Shown here piece after piece: positions 1 through 9,578 of a stretch of DNA of 28,087 nt. How positions within the stretch are numbered: position 1 is the first letter of the stretch; every line of letters begins with the position of its first letter. This stretch comes from DATLGB01 sp038232275. GTDB lineage: Bacteria > Actinomycetota > Thermoleophilia > Solirubrobacterales > Solirubrobacteraceae. The stretch is taken from positions 1 through 28,087 of the forward strand of contig JBBSIC010000041.1 in NCBI GenBank assembly GCA_038232275.1, written 5' to 3'. The notes under the pieces are model-generated. The model was not told the origin of the DNA and searched no databases. It saw only the letters and a program-made list of their open reading frames with translations. The translations under genes were made by a program, and so were the position numbers.

Positions 1-2
1 CG

Positions 3-605
3 CCCCCCCCGCCCGCCCCCCCGCGCGCCCGCCCCGGCCCCGCCCCGCCCCCCCCCGCCCCCACGGCCGCCCCCACCCCGCCGACCGCGGGCGGCGCGCC
101 CGGTCGCACGCCCGGCGCGCCGCGGGCGGGAAGCCGACGTCGCGCGCTGGCCGGCCTGCTGGCGGCCTCGGTGGCCGGCTTCGGCGTCGTCGTCACGCTC
201 GCCATCGCCGGCGCCGGCGGCACGGGCCCGCCGCCCGCGGTGGAGCCGGTCACCGACGGCGAGGTCAAGCTCACGGTCCGGCGCTTCGCCGACGCCTACG
301 CGCACGAGGACACGCGAGCGCTCGGCCGGCTGCTGACAGCCGACGTCACGCGCGTGCTGCCCGGCGGCGCCCAGCGCGGCCGCCGTGACGTGGTCGGCGA
401 GTACGCCCGGCAGTTCGCGGACAACGCCATCGTCGGCTACGACGTGGCCGAGCTCGACATCCGCTCCGGCGACAGCGGGCGCGCCGCGGGGACCTACACC
501 GTGCGTCGCCGCAAGGCCCCGCCGTTCGGTGGCGGGTTCGTCCTCGGCGTGGTCAAGGAGCGCGGGCGCGTGCGCATCGGGCTGATCGCCGCGACGCCCA
601 CCTAA
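3..605 (+). CDS. Pro-rich membrane protein with NTF2/SnoaL-like C-terminal domain, 5' partial
   Basis: The frame is open from the window edge to TAA at 603-605, so the N-terminus is missing. The visible part starts with about 45 residues of Pro/Ala/Gly/Arg-rich linker. An Arg cluster and one hydrophobic segment follow (about 138-224 in DNA, with LLAASVAGFGVVVTLAI). The remaining ~120 residues look like a small alpha+beta fold: a helix containing RRFADAYAHEDTRAL, then strands including GTYTVRR and RVRIGLIAA. That pattern resembles the NTF2/SnoaL-like cone fold placed outside the membrane after a single anchor. In actinobacteria a Pro-rich linker before one TM often follows a cytoplasmic kinase or regulatory domain, but none is visible here, so the full protein's role is unknown. 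The stop overlaps the convergent lipoprotein's stop. Confidence 0.6.
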   Translation, partial: PPPPAPPRARPGPAPPPPAPTAAPTPPTAGGAPGRTPGAPRAGSRRRALAGLLAASVAGFGVVVTLAIAGAGGTGPPPAVEPVTDGEVKLTVRRFADAYAHEDTRALGRLLTADVTRVLPGGAQRGRRDVVGEYARQFADNAIVGYDVAELDIRSGDSGRAAGTYTVRRRKAPPFGGGFVLGVVKERGRVRIGLIAATPT

Positions 606-1150
606 CAGACCTTCGAGACGGTCACGCGGACCACGGTGCCGGTGCGGACGCGCTCGCCCGGCGCGGGGTCGGTGTCACAGACGCCCTCGCTCCCCGGCAG
701 CAGCTCGTCCAGCAGGCCGCCGCGCGTGGAGACCTCGCCCGCCAGGCCAAGGGCCTCGAGCGCCTGGACGGCGTGCTCGGGCGACCGACCGCCGAGATCG
801 GGGATCTCGACCGGCACCTGGCGCACGACGCGCAGGGCCGTCATCGCGGCCGGGTGACGCGGCGCGCCGGCCTGGACGTCGATCACGTTCGCGTTGGGCT
901 CGAGCGCGACGGTCGTCGAGAAGCTGCCGTTGCGGACGTCGGCCTCGTCCCCATCGATCAGGACGCGAGCCGTCGCCGGCTCCACGCGCCCGTGCACCTC
1001 GATCGTGCCGGACTCGACGGTCGCCATGTCCTGCGGACCGTCGATCGTCAGCCGCACGGGCGCGAGGGCGGGCGCCGGCGCGCGCTGCGCCCCACATCCC
1101 CAGAGCAGGGCCGACCCGAGCAGGAGATACGGCAGCAGGCCCGGGCGCAC
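602..1150 (-). CDS. Lipoprotein with Big-like and PASTA-like domains
   Basis: From GTG at 1150 the protein begins MRPGLLPYLLLGSALLWGC, a compact type II signal peptide with Cys19 as the lipidation residue. A beta-rich segment follows (RLTIDGPQDMATVESGTIEV to NVIDVQAG) that resembles an extracellular Big/glucodextranase-type domain. The last ~65 residues, from VEIPDLGGRSPEHAVQAL to VVRVTVSKVC, have the PASTA pattern, including the PAPGERVRTGTVV turn. PASTA domains bind muropeptides or beta-lactams in kinases and penicillin-binding proteins, so a cell-envelope role is inferred. An alternative GTG at 1177 gives a longer, less convincing leader; the frame is also open further upstream, to 1639, but that extension is not protein-like. 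It is divergent from the secreted-protein gene at 1286. Its stop overlaps the stop of the convergent gene. Confidence 0.7.
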   Translation of the reverse strand: MRPGLLPYLLLGSALLWGCGAQRAPAPALAPVRLTIDGPQDMATVESGTIEVHGRVEPATARVLIDGDEADVRNGSFSTTVALEPNANVIDVQAGAPRHPAAMTALRVVRQVPVEIPDLGGRSPEHAVQALEALGLAGEVSTRGGLLDELLPGSEGVCDTDPAPGERVRTGTVVRVTVSKVC

Positions 1151-1285
1151 GAGGCCAGGGTACGGCGCCGCGGACACACTATCGGACCCGCGAAACTCAA
1201 GGAACGGCCGCGAACGAACGATGCGGTCCGTACGACCATGGAGCACAATGCGTCGGACAACTGGACAGACTGGAGTCGAGACGGC

Positions 1286-1867
1286 ATGCAAGCGATCGCG
1301 CGGTTCGGACGGATCAGCGTCCTTTTGGGGATGCTCGTCGTCCTGTTCGCCGCCTTCCCGGCGGCATCCTCGCTGGCCGCCGACGGCCCTCGGCCGCAGT
1401 GCTCGGACGGCGTCGACAACGACGCCGACGGGGCGATCGACGGCGCCGACGCCGGCTGCGGCGACGGCTCTGACGACGACGAGGCCGACTCGCCCTACTC
1501 GGGCATCGTGCTGGTGGTCATCCCGCTGCCCGTCGTGACCCTGCAGGGGACGGTCGACGCGAAGGGCACGGTCAGGGTCTCCAAGCTGCAGATCCGCGCG
1601 GTGCGCGGCACGCGCGTGACCATCGGCTGCCGGGGCCACGCGTGCCCGTTCAAGACCCTCAGGCGGATCATGATCACGAGCACGCTGCGGCTCAAGAAGC
1701 TCGAGCGCAAGCTCAAGCCCACGATGACCCTGACGATGCGCATCGCCCGTCCCGGCCAGCTCGGGAAGTTCGTGCGGTACAAGGTTCGCCGCAAGAAGTC
1801 GCCGAAGCGCACCGACGCCTGCCTGGACCAGACCACCGGCAAGGTGCGCGGGTGCTTTACGGGGTGA
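1286..1867 (+). CDS. Secreted Cys-rich protein with Asp-rich C-x-DG-x-DND motif
   Basis: The 193-residue product starts at ATG 1286, with GGAG about 10 bases upstream; ATG 1238 in frame would add 16 residues. Residues 1-32 form a Sec signal peptide (RISVLLGMLVVLFAAFPAAS). Next comes an Asp-rich motif of the type CSDGVDNDADGAIDGADAGC, which occurs in secreted bacterial proteins and probably binds Ca2+ or stabilises a loop through its Cys pair. The basic C-terminal module (IGCRGHACPFK, then PGQLGKFVRYKVRRKKSPKR, then a final Cys pair) is a layout I associate with secreted proteins of Thermoleophilia. No enzymatic motif is visible. It overlaps the next gene by 4 bases (GTGA), implying translational coupling. 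Function unknown; probably extracellular or wall-associated. Confidence 0.65.
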   Translation: MQAIARFGRISVLLGMLVVLFAAFPAASSLAADGPRPQCSDGVDNDADGAIDGADAGCGDGSDDDEADSPYSGIVLVVIPLPVVTLQGTVDAKGTVRVSKLQIRAVRGTRVTIGCRGHACPFKTLRRIMITSTLRLKKLERKLKPTMTLTMRIARPGQLGKFVRYKVRRKKSPKRTDACLDQTTGKVRGCFTG

Positions 1868-2376
1868 GAAAGACCGCGGACGTCCTCGCGCCGTTCTTGC
1901 TGATCGGCGCGCTGATCCTGCTCGTCGTCCTCGGCGTGGGGGCGTTCAAGAAGCCCGGCTACCGGGGCGACTCCAGCGCGTCGGCGGCAACGCCGGCGCA
2001 GGACGCCGCGCTCGCGGCCGCGCAGGACAAGGCCAAGGCCAAGGCCAAGGCCGCCAGGGCGAAGGCCGCCGCCGCGCGGGTCAAGGCCGCGAAGGCCAAG
2101 GCCAAGGCGAGCGCCCGGGCGAAGGCGGAGGCTGCCAGGCGGCGCCGGCAGGCGGCCGCGGACGTCCGTGCCCGCGACCGCGTCGCCGGCCCCCAGCGGC
2201 GCAGCCCGGCCGCACCCGTCGCGACGGCGGCCCCGGTCGTCCCCGTGAGCACGCGGGCCCCGTCGCCGCCGGCGCCGGCCCCGGCCGCCGCGCCGCCCAA
2301 GCCGGCCCCGGCCGCCGCGCCGCCCAAGCCGCATCCCACCAGCCCGCACACCACCACGGTGGACGACTCCGGCTGA
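1864..2376 (+). CDS. Single-pass membrane protein with Lys/Ala-rich helix and Pro-rich tail
   Basis: GTG at 1864 overlaps the preceding stop codon (GTGA), and the frame runs to TGA at 2374-2376, giving 170 residues. After a short basic start (VRKTADV), residues about 8-25 are hydrophobic (LAPFLLIGALILLVVLGVGA) and should span the membrane. Residues ~40-100 are almost only Ala, Lys, Arg and Gln with repeated AKAKA blocks, predicting a long charged helix like the TolA stalk. The last ~60 residues are Pro/Ala-rich with a duplicated PAPAAAPPK unit. I recognise no family beyond low-complexity, TolA-like architecture. Coupling to the secreted Cys-rich protein suggests they work together at the envelope. 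Its stop abuts the stop of the convergent dehydrogenase. Confidence 0.55.
   Translation: MRKTADVLAPFLLIGALILLVVLGVGAFKKPGYRGDSSASAATPAQDAALAAAQDKAKAKAKAARAKAAAARVKAAKAKAKASARAKAEAARRRRQAAADVRARDRVAGPQRRSPAAPVATAAPVVPVSTRAPSPPAPAPAAAPPKPAPAAAPPKPHPTSPHTTTVDDSG
2275..2328 (+). repeat. Tandem 27-bp direct repeat (two perfect copies)
   Basis: Bases 2275-2301 and 2302-2328 are identical 27-mers inside the Pro-rich tail, each encoding PAPAAAPPK. A separate hexamer run (AAGGCC four times) lies at 2029-2052 in the Lys/Ala-rich part. Both are in-frame coding repeats likely to vary in copy number by slippage. Confidence 0.85.
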
Positions 2377-3414
2377 CTACCAGTGCACGCCGCGCGTGAG
2401 CTGCGCGAAGGCGCGGCCCGCGGCGCTGGCCGGCGCGTCGGCTTCGTTGCCCGCCGTGACGCCCTTGGCGGACTTCGAGTCCGGGAACAGCTTGAAGCCC
2501 TGGCTGCGCACGGAGTCCATGATCGTGGGGCTGACGGCGTCCGCGAACGAGGCGATGCTGCCGAAGGGCGGCGCCAGGCGCCGCGGCCGGAAGGTGATCG
2601 CGTTGGCGACGACCGCGCCCGCCTGCTCCGGCGTCAGCGTCGGGAAGCGCTCGTAGATCGTGGTCGGCGCGATCATCGGCGTCCGCACCAGCGACATGTA
2701 GATCGTGGTGAAGCGCACGCCGTCGTCCTGGACCTCGGCCTGCAGCGCGTCGCACAGCGTGTCGAGCGCGGCCTTGGAGGCGATGTAGGCGCCGAAGCGC
2801 GGCGTGCGCGTCTGCACCCCGACCGACGACATGTTCACGATCTGGCCCGAGTCGCGCTCGCGCATGCCGGGCAAGAAGCGCAGGATCAGACGGACGGGCG
2901 CGAAGTAGTTGAGCTGCATCGTGCGCTCGTAGTCGTGGAAGCGGTCGTAGGACAGCTCGACCGAGCGCCGGATGGAGCGGCCGGCGTTGTTGACCAGCAC
3001 GTCCACCCGGCCGTGGTTCTCGAGCACCTCGCCGGCGAGGGCATCGATCGCGTCGAGGTCCGTCAGGTCGCATGGGTACACATGGGCATCGCCGCCTTCG
3101 ACGACGAGCTCGGACCGCAGGGACTCGAGGCCGTCGCGCCGGCGGGCGACGAGCAGGACCGTCCCGCCGGCGCCCGCGACCAGGCGGGCGGCGGCCTCTC
3201 CGATGCCCGAGGAGGCGCCCGTGACCAGGACGACCTTGCCTGCGACGGCCCGCTCGAGTGTCCGCTCGCCGTTGACGAGCCGATCGACGACGTTGAGCGG
3301 ATACAGCGGGCGATAGCGGCCGGCGGCGATCGGCCGGGTGGCGAGGATGGCCGCGTCAAGCGGCTTGGTGACCGCGCGGACGACCCCGCCAACGGCTCCT
3401 GCGAGCGAGGGCAT
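2377..3414 (-). CDS. Short-chain dehydrogenase/reductase (SDR) family oxidoreductase
   Basis: The 345-residue protein has an N-terminal extension of about 58 residues followed by a classical SDR Rossmann domain. Visible motifs are the nucleotide-binding TGASSGIG (65-72), an RRR after strand 2 (91-93) that favours NADPH, NNAG (142-145), catalytic Ser196/197, and the YxxxK pair Tyr210/Lys214 in AYIASK. The extension and C-terminal tail recall SDR domains of actinobacterial fatty acyl-CoA reductases and related lipid enzymes, so a lipophilic aldehyde or ketone substrate is possible but inferred. It starts 60 bases downstream of the GcvT-like gene on the same strand and may share its transcript. 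It is convergent with, and directly abuts, the gene ending at 2376. Confidence 0.88.
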   Translation of the reverse strand: MPSLAGAVGGVVRAVTKPLDAAILATRPIAAGRYRPLYPLNVVDRLVNGERTLERAVAGKVVLVTGASSGIGEAAARLVAGAGGTVLLVARRRDGLESLRSELVVEGGDAHVYPCDLTDLDAIDALAGEVLENHGRVDVLVNNAGRSIRRSVELSYDRFHDYERTMQLNYFAPVRLILRFLPGMRERDSGQIVNMSSVGVQTRTPRFGAYIASKAALDTLCDALQAEVQDDGVRFTTIYMSLVRTPMIAPTTIYERFPTLTPEQAGAVVANAITFRPRRLAPPFGSIASFADAVSPTIMDSVRSQGFKLFPDSKSAKGVTAGNEADAPASAAGRAFAQLTRGVHW

Positions 3415-3474
3415 GGCCGCAAGGTATACCCCGCTGGCGCCCGCAGCGGTGCCGGGCGCCTGCCCGGGGAGGCG

Positions 3475-4218
3475 CTACCAGCCACTGTGGTCGACGCGGC
3501 CGCGCCGGATGCCCGCGGCGATCTCGAAGCGCTCGTGCGCCTCGCGCCCGACGGAGGCCACGCCGAGCGGCTTCCCTGCCTCGTGCAGCGCGTGCCAGAG
3601 CACCGCCGCCTGCGCGGGCGCGACGGAGACGAGAAACTCCTGCGGCGACTCGCGCACGAGGACGACTTCAGCGCCGGCCAGGTCGAGCTCGACCACCTCG
3701 CCGGGAGCGGGGAGCGCCGCGCTCGGCGCCAGGCCGGGCGCGCGCATCAGGGCCTCCGCGCGGGGCCCAATCACCGCGATCACGGCCCAATCGCAGGACA
3801 CGTCGGTCCACGTCGGCGCGGCGAGGCCGCCGGCGGCGGCGGCGAGCCGCCCGACCAGCGCGTCGCGCTGCGACAGATCCACGAGGACGAAGACCCGCTC
3901 GGCGTCGACGCCCGACCACCAGGAGCGCCGGACGTGCACGGCGCGCCCGGCGCGCGGCAGGACGCCCGCCACGGCCGTGACCACGGCGGCGACGTCTGCA
4001 GCCGGCCCGTGGACGTCGAGCTTGACGAGGTCGGACCGGTCGGCCACGCCGACCGCGCGCAGGCACACTGCCACCTCGCCGGCGACGGACCCGAAGTCGG
4101 TCGCGAAGCTCGTGCCGAACTCGCGCTGCATGGTCGCGCCCGCCGCGCGCAGAAGCGCCTCCAGCGGGCTGTGTCGCACATCCTGCGGTGCGCTGCTCAC
4201 CGGCCGCGGGCTCGCCAT
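3475..4218 (-). CDS. GcvT/YgfZ-like folate-binding protein (short form)
   Basis: ATG at 4218 gives 247 residues beginning MASPRPVSS; the frame is open upstream but not protein-like. The sequence follows the aminomethyltransferase (T-protein)/sarcosine-oxidase-gamma pattern: SPLEALLRAAGATM near the start, VGVADRSDLVKLDVHGP in the first third, DWAVIAVIGPRAEALM in the middle, and GVASVGREAHERFEIAAGIR at the end. Full GcvT is about 360 residues, so this is a short version lacking the C-terminal barrel. Members bind tetrahydrofolate and act in glycine cleavage, demethylation or Fe-S maintenance; which applies here cannot be told. It is divergent from a core-MetE-like gene across only 75 bases. A TAGCGT hexamer 8 bases upstream of ATG (4227-4232) could be the -10 of a leaderless promoter. 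Confidence 0.65.
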   Translation of the reverse strand: MASPRPVSSAPQDVRHSPLEALLRAAGATMQREFGTSFATDFGSVAGEVAVCLRAVGVADRSDLVKLDVHGPAADVAAVVTAVAGVLPRAGRAVHVRRSWWSGVDAERVFVLVDLSQRDALVGRLAAAAGGLAAPTWTDVSCDWAVIAVIGPRAEALMRAPGLAPSAALPAPGEVVELDLAGAEVVLVRESPQEFLVSVAPAQAAVLWHALHEAGKPLGVASVGREAHERFEIAAGIRRGRVDHSGW

Positions 4219-4293
4219 GGCCGACGACGCTACACGCGGCGTCAAGGTCGGTAGGTTCCCCGGTTCAGCAAACGCCCGGAGGAGAGCATTTCG

Positions 4294-5445
4294 ATGGCCT
4301 ACGACCCACGAGCCGACACCGGCATACCGACGGAGCAGGTCGGTTCGCTGCCGCGCCCCGCGAAGCTGCAGGAGGCCTACGCGGCCTACGACGAGGGCAA
4401 GATCGAGCACAGCGACCTCGAGGCGCTGCAGGACGCGGCGGCCAAGGACTCAGTCGAGAAGCTGGAGGCGACGGGCTCCCCCATCGTCTCCGACGGCGAG
4501 CAGCGCTGGTCGAGCTTTGCCACCTATCCGATCGCCGAGACGCTCGCCGGCACCGGCCTGGCCGACAACTTCGCCGGCGACGGCCAGTTCTTCGCGATCT
4601 TCGCCGACGGGCACGGCCGCCAGCTGCCGCGCCTGACCGCCGGCCCGTTCGGCTACACGACCTACGCGGCCGACACGCTGAAGAAGTCGATCGGCTACGC
4701 GAAGGGCCCGATGAAGCAGGCGGTCATCGCCCCCTCGATGCTGTCGCTGCTGTACCCCCTCAACGACGAGATCGAGGGCTACTCGCAACAGGAGTTCGAG
4801 GATGCGCTCGTCGACGAGTGCGAGAAGGACATTCGCCAGGCCTTCGAGGCGGGTGCGAAGCGCGTCTCGATGGACTTCACCGAGGGCCGGCTCGCGACCC
4901 GCGCCGACCCGCGCAACCCGTGGACCGGCGCCGGCAAGCTACCGTACTTCATCGACCTCAACAACCGGGTCTTCGAGCGCTTCTCCGCCGAGGAGCGCAA
5001 GAACATCGGCGTGCACACCTGCCCGGGCGGAGACCGCGACTCCGTGCACTCGGCCGACGTCCCCTACGCCAACCTGCTCAGCACCATGTTCGACATGAAC
5101 GCGGGCTACTTCTTGATCCAGCTCGCATCCGAGCGCGACAAGGACCCGGTCTACAAGCTGATCGGAGAGAACCTCGGAGACGACCAGATGGCCTTCATCG
5201 GCGTCATCAACCCGGGCAACCCGCGGGTCGAGAGCGTCGAGGAGGTGACCCACGCGCTGGTCCGCGCCGCGGACTTCATCGACAAGCAGCAGCTCGGCGC
5301 CACCGACGACTGCGGCTTCTCCCCCTTCTCGATCGACGAGAAGCCCAACCACGGGTCGCCGGACTTCGCCCGCGAGGTGGCCTTCCAGAAGATCGCCAAC
5401 CGCGTCGAGGGCACCCGCGCTGCCGCCGAGAAGCTCGGCGTCTGA
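4294..5445 (+). CDS. Core MetE-like cobalamin-independent methyltransferase
   Basis: The 383-residue protein corresponds to the C-terminal catalytic half of MetE (Meth_synt_2); the N-terminal folate-polyglutamate barrel is absent. The zinc site looks intact: HTC (His241, Cys243), Glu280 in the QLASE segment, and Cys340 in DDCGFSP. The thiolate substrate is normally homocysteine. The start has a good GGAGGA ribosome site 10 bases upstream. Core-MetE proteins elsewhere take methyl groups from corrinoid proteins or other donors instead of polyglutamylated folate, so the donor here is uncertain. The divergent short GcvT-like gene suggests shared one-carbon work, for example accepting a methyl group released by a demethylase; this is inference. 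A strong hairpin follows the stop codon. Confidence 0.82.
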   Translation: MAYDPRADTGIPTEQVGSLPRPAKLQEAYAAYDEGKIEHSDLEALQDAAAKDSVEKLEATGSPIVSDGEQRWSSFATYPIAETLAGTGLADNFAGDGQFFAIFADGHGRQLPRLTAGPFGYTTYAADTLKKSIGYAKGPMKQAVIAPSMLSLLYPLNDEIEGYSQQEFEDALVDECEKDIRQAFEAGAKRVSMDFTEGRLATRADPRNPWTGAGKLPYFIDLNNRVFERFSAEERKNIGVHTCPGGDRDSVHSADVPYANLLSTMFDMNAGYFLIQLASERDKDPVYKLIGENLGDDQMAFIGVINPGNPRVESVEEVTHALVRAADFIDKQQLGATDDCGFSPFSIDEKPNHGSPDFAREVAFQKIANRVEGTRAAAEKLGV

Positions 5446-5463
5446 AGATCGCGACGCGGCGCT

Positions 5464-5487
5464 CGCCGGCCGGGGATCCGGCCGGCG
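5464..5487 (+). terminator. GC-rich hairpin downstream of the MetE-like gene
   Basis: A perfect 10-bp stem (CGCCGGCCGG paired with CCGGCCGGCG) encloses the 4-base loop GGAT, 18 bases after the MetE-like stop. There is no U-tract, which is common for actinobacterial hairpin terminators. A separate 12-bp palindrome (ATCCTCGAGGAT, 5504-5515) lies between this hairpin and the diguanylate cyclase start and may be a regulator site. Confidence 0.6.
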
Positions 5488-5541
5488 GACGTCGATCGGC
5501 ATGATCCTCGAGGATGATCCGCGCCGGTCGATGCGAACGCA

Positions 5542-6564
5542 ATGGCTCTCATGCGCCTGACCACCGCTGACGAGATCGTCGAGGGCCTCGAGGCCATCAT
5601 CGACGCGGCCGCCGGGGTGCTGGCGGAGAAGTCACTCGAGGCGACGCTGGCGGGTATGGTCCCCGCGCTCGACTCCATCGTCGGGTTCACGAGCCTCGCG
5701 CTGTACGAGGCCGACCACCGCCGGCGAGTGATGATCCCCGTCTTCGCCGTCGGGCGCTACGTGCAGGAGACGCTCGCCGACCGGCCGCCGTTTGACCACA
5801 GCATCGCCGGGCGCGTGGTCACGACGGGCGAGATGGCCCACCTCGCGCCCGAGGACCCGCGCCAGCGCCCGTACAAGATTCCCGGCACCCCGGACGAGGA
5901 GATCGCGGCCATGGTGGTCGTGCCGCTCTGCGTCGGCGAGGCCGTGATCGGGACGCTCAACGTCTGGCGCGAGGGGGAGGACGCCATCGACTTCGCTCCC
6001 GGGGAGGCGCAGCTGATCCGGCGCTTCGCGACGCTCGCCGCGCTGGCCTACGCCAACGCCAAGCAGCGCGAGCGGCTCAGCCTGCAGGCGCTCACCGACG
6101 AGCTGACCGGCCTCGCCAACCGCCGCCACTTCCATGACCGGATGGCGGCCGAGCTCAAGCGCGCCGACCGCGAGCGGTCGGGGATGTCGCTGCTGCTCTT
6201 CGACCTCGACGACTTCAAGGCGATCAACGACCGCCACGGCCACCTCGCCGGCGACGAGGCCCTGCGCGGCTTCGCGGAGGTGCTGCGCCGCGAGGCGCGC
6301 GCCACCGACGTCGTCTGCCGCACGGGCGGCGAGGAGTTCGCGGTCATCCTGCCCGCGACGGGCAAGCATGACGCGGTCGTCTACGCCGAGCGGCTCCTGA
6401 CCGCCACGCGCGCCGCGCGCCTGGGCCCGCAGGGCATGATGACGGCGTCCGCCGGCCTCGCGGGCGCCCCGGCCGACTCGAGCCAGGCGCTGTTTCGCAT
6501 CGCCGACGACCGCCTGCTGCTCGCCAAGGCCCACGGCAAGAACCGCGTGGAGACCGGCAGCTAG
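5542..6564 (+). CDS. GAF-GGDEF diguanylate cyclase (cytoplasmic)
   Basis: The 340-residue protein has no membrane segment or signal peptide. Residues ~15-172 form a GAF sensor domain (FTSLALYEADHRRR, SIAGRVVTTGEMAHL, MVVVPLCVGEAVIGTLNVW). The rest is a GGDEF domain beginning LTDELTGLANRRHF. The active-site signature is intact as GGEEF (262-266), with DLDDFKAINDRHGH preceding it. The inhibitory product-binding I-site RxxD is present (Arg253 to Asp256, five residues before GGEEF). It should therefore make c-di-GMP from two GTP with product inhibition, tuned by a small ligand or redox cue at the GAF domain. It lies downstream of the hairpin at 5464 and is probably transcribed alone. ATG 5551 is an alternative start. 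Its stop overlaps the stop of the convergent kinase remnant. Confidence 0.9.
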   Translation: MALMRLTTADEIVEGLEAIIDAAAGVLAEKSLEATLAGMVPALDSIVGFTSLALYEADHRRRVMIPVFAVGRYVQETLADRPPFDHSIAGRVVTTGEMAHLAPEDPRQRPYKIPGTPDEEIAAMVVVPLCVGEAVIGTLNVWREGEDAIDFAPGEAQLIRRFATLAALAYANAKQRERLSLQALTDELTGLANRRHFHDRMAAELKRADRERSGMSLLLFDLDDFKAINDRHGHLAGDEALRGFAEVLRREARATDVVCRTGGEEFAVILPATGKHDAVVYAERLLTATRAARLGPQGMMTASAGLAGAPADSSQALFRIADDRLLLAKAHGKNRVETGS

Positions 6565-6812
6565 AGCTCGCCGAGTCGCGGCGCGCCGCGTCCGCGCCCG
6601 CGCGCTCGCAGGTGCGCGGCGACCTCGCAGGCAAAGGCGGTCGCCGCGCGGACCTCCGGCGCGTCGGCGAGCCCGGCGCGCGCGTGCCACCAGGCGAGGA
6701 AGCCTCCGCCGAAGGCGTCCCCGGCCCCGATCGTGTCGATGACCGAGACCGCCGGCGCATCGACGGTGAACGCGCCGGCCGGCGTGATGACGAGGGAAAC
6801 CAGCCGTTGAAG
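6561..6812 (-). pseudogene. C-terminal remnant of a PfkB-family sugar kinase
   Basis: Translating the minus strand from about 6812 to TAG at 6561-6563 gives ~80 residues that match the C-terminal end of PfkB/ribokinase enzymes: SLVITPAGAFTVDAP, then DTIGAGDAFGGGFLAWW, then AATAFACEVAAHL. The GAGD block holds the catalytic Asp and anion hole. A functional enzyme has about 300 residues; the sugar-binding lid and N-terminal Rossmann part are absent, and the frame meets a stop at 6822-6824. No usable start codon precedes the conserved part. The upstream edge coincides with the pgm control region, so a deletion or rearrangement probably brought pgm against the stump. It is too short to be a working kinase. 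Confidence 0.7.
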
Positions 6813-6849
6813 CGTGTCATTTCAGGGCAATGGTGACATCCTGCTGGTC

Positions 6850-8454
<1,605 letters not shown>

Positions 8455-8484
8455 AACGCGCCTCAGCGGTCGCGCCCGAAGGCC

Positions 8485-9578
8485 TCAGGCCCGCGCCTCG
8501 ACCCCGGCGGGGTCCGGCATCCGGTCGCCGGCCGACAGCGGGCTCGCCTCCGAGCGCGACGCTGCGCGGATCTCGTCCGCGGACACGTTGAGCGGGTGGT
8601 GACAGCTCGCCGTGTGGCCGTTGGCGTACTCGGTGAGCGGGGGCTCGATCTCCCGGCACACGTCCGTGGCCCGCGGGCAGCGCGTGTGGAACACGCACCC
8701 GCTCGGCGGATCGATCGGGTTCGGCGGCTCGCCTTGAACCGCGATCCGCGCGCGCGCGCGGTTCTCGCGCGGGTCGGGGATGGGGACCGCGTGCAGCAGC
8801 GCGGCCGTGTACGGATGGATCGGCTTGACGTAGAGCTCCTCGCTCGGCGACAGCTCCATGATCTTGCCGAGGTACATCACGGCGATGCGGTCGGAGACGT
8901 GCCGGACGACGGACAGGTCGTGGGCGACGAAGACGTAGGACAGCCCGAGGTCGGCCTGGAGATCGTCGAGCAGGTTGATCACCTGGGCCTGGATGGAGAC
9001 GTCGAGCGCCGACACCGGCTCGTCGAGGATGACCAGGCGGGGGCCGACCACGAGCGCGCGAGCCACGCCGATGCGCTGACGCTGGCCCCCGGAGAACTCG
9101 TGCGGGAAGCGGTTGACGTGCTCGGGGCTGAGGCCGACGAGCCGCAGCATCTCGCGCACGCGCGCGGCGGGATCGGTGCCCCTCGGCGTGTGCAGCGACA
9201 GCGGCGCGCCGATGATCTGGCCGACGCGCTTGCGCGGGTTCAGCGAGGCGTACGGGTCCTGGAAGACCATCTGGACCTCGGTGCGGACCTGGTCCAGGTC
9301 GCCGCGGCGCGCGTGCGTGATGTCCTGACCGCGGAAGTGCAGCGTGCCGGCGTCGGGCTCGAGCAACCGCACGAGGGTCCGCGACAGCGTGGTCTTGCCG
9401 CAGCCCGACTCGCCGACGATGCCGAGCGTCTCGCCCTCCGCGAGCGCCAGCGAGATGTCGTCGACCGCATGGACCTTGGCGACGGTGCGGTTGAACAGCA
9501 GGCCCGCCCGGACTCCGAAGAACACCTTCAGGTGCTCGACCTCGAGCAAGGGCGTCGCGCCGGAAGGAGCGGGCTCGC

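Noticed and set aside
1151..1639. Upstream extension of the PASTA-like lipoprotein frame
   Set aside because: It lies antisense to the secreted Cys-rich gene, and the signal peptide with lipobox beginning at 1150 marks the true start.
2383..4254. 623-residue plus-strand open frame
   Set aside because: Antisense to the SDR and GcvT-like genes, which have clear family motifs; its translation is His/Arg/Gly-rich and not protein-like.
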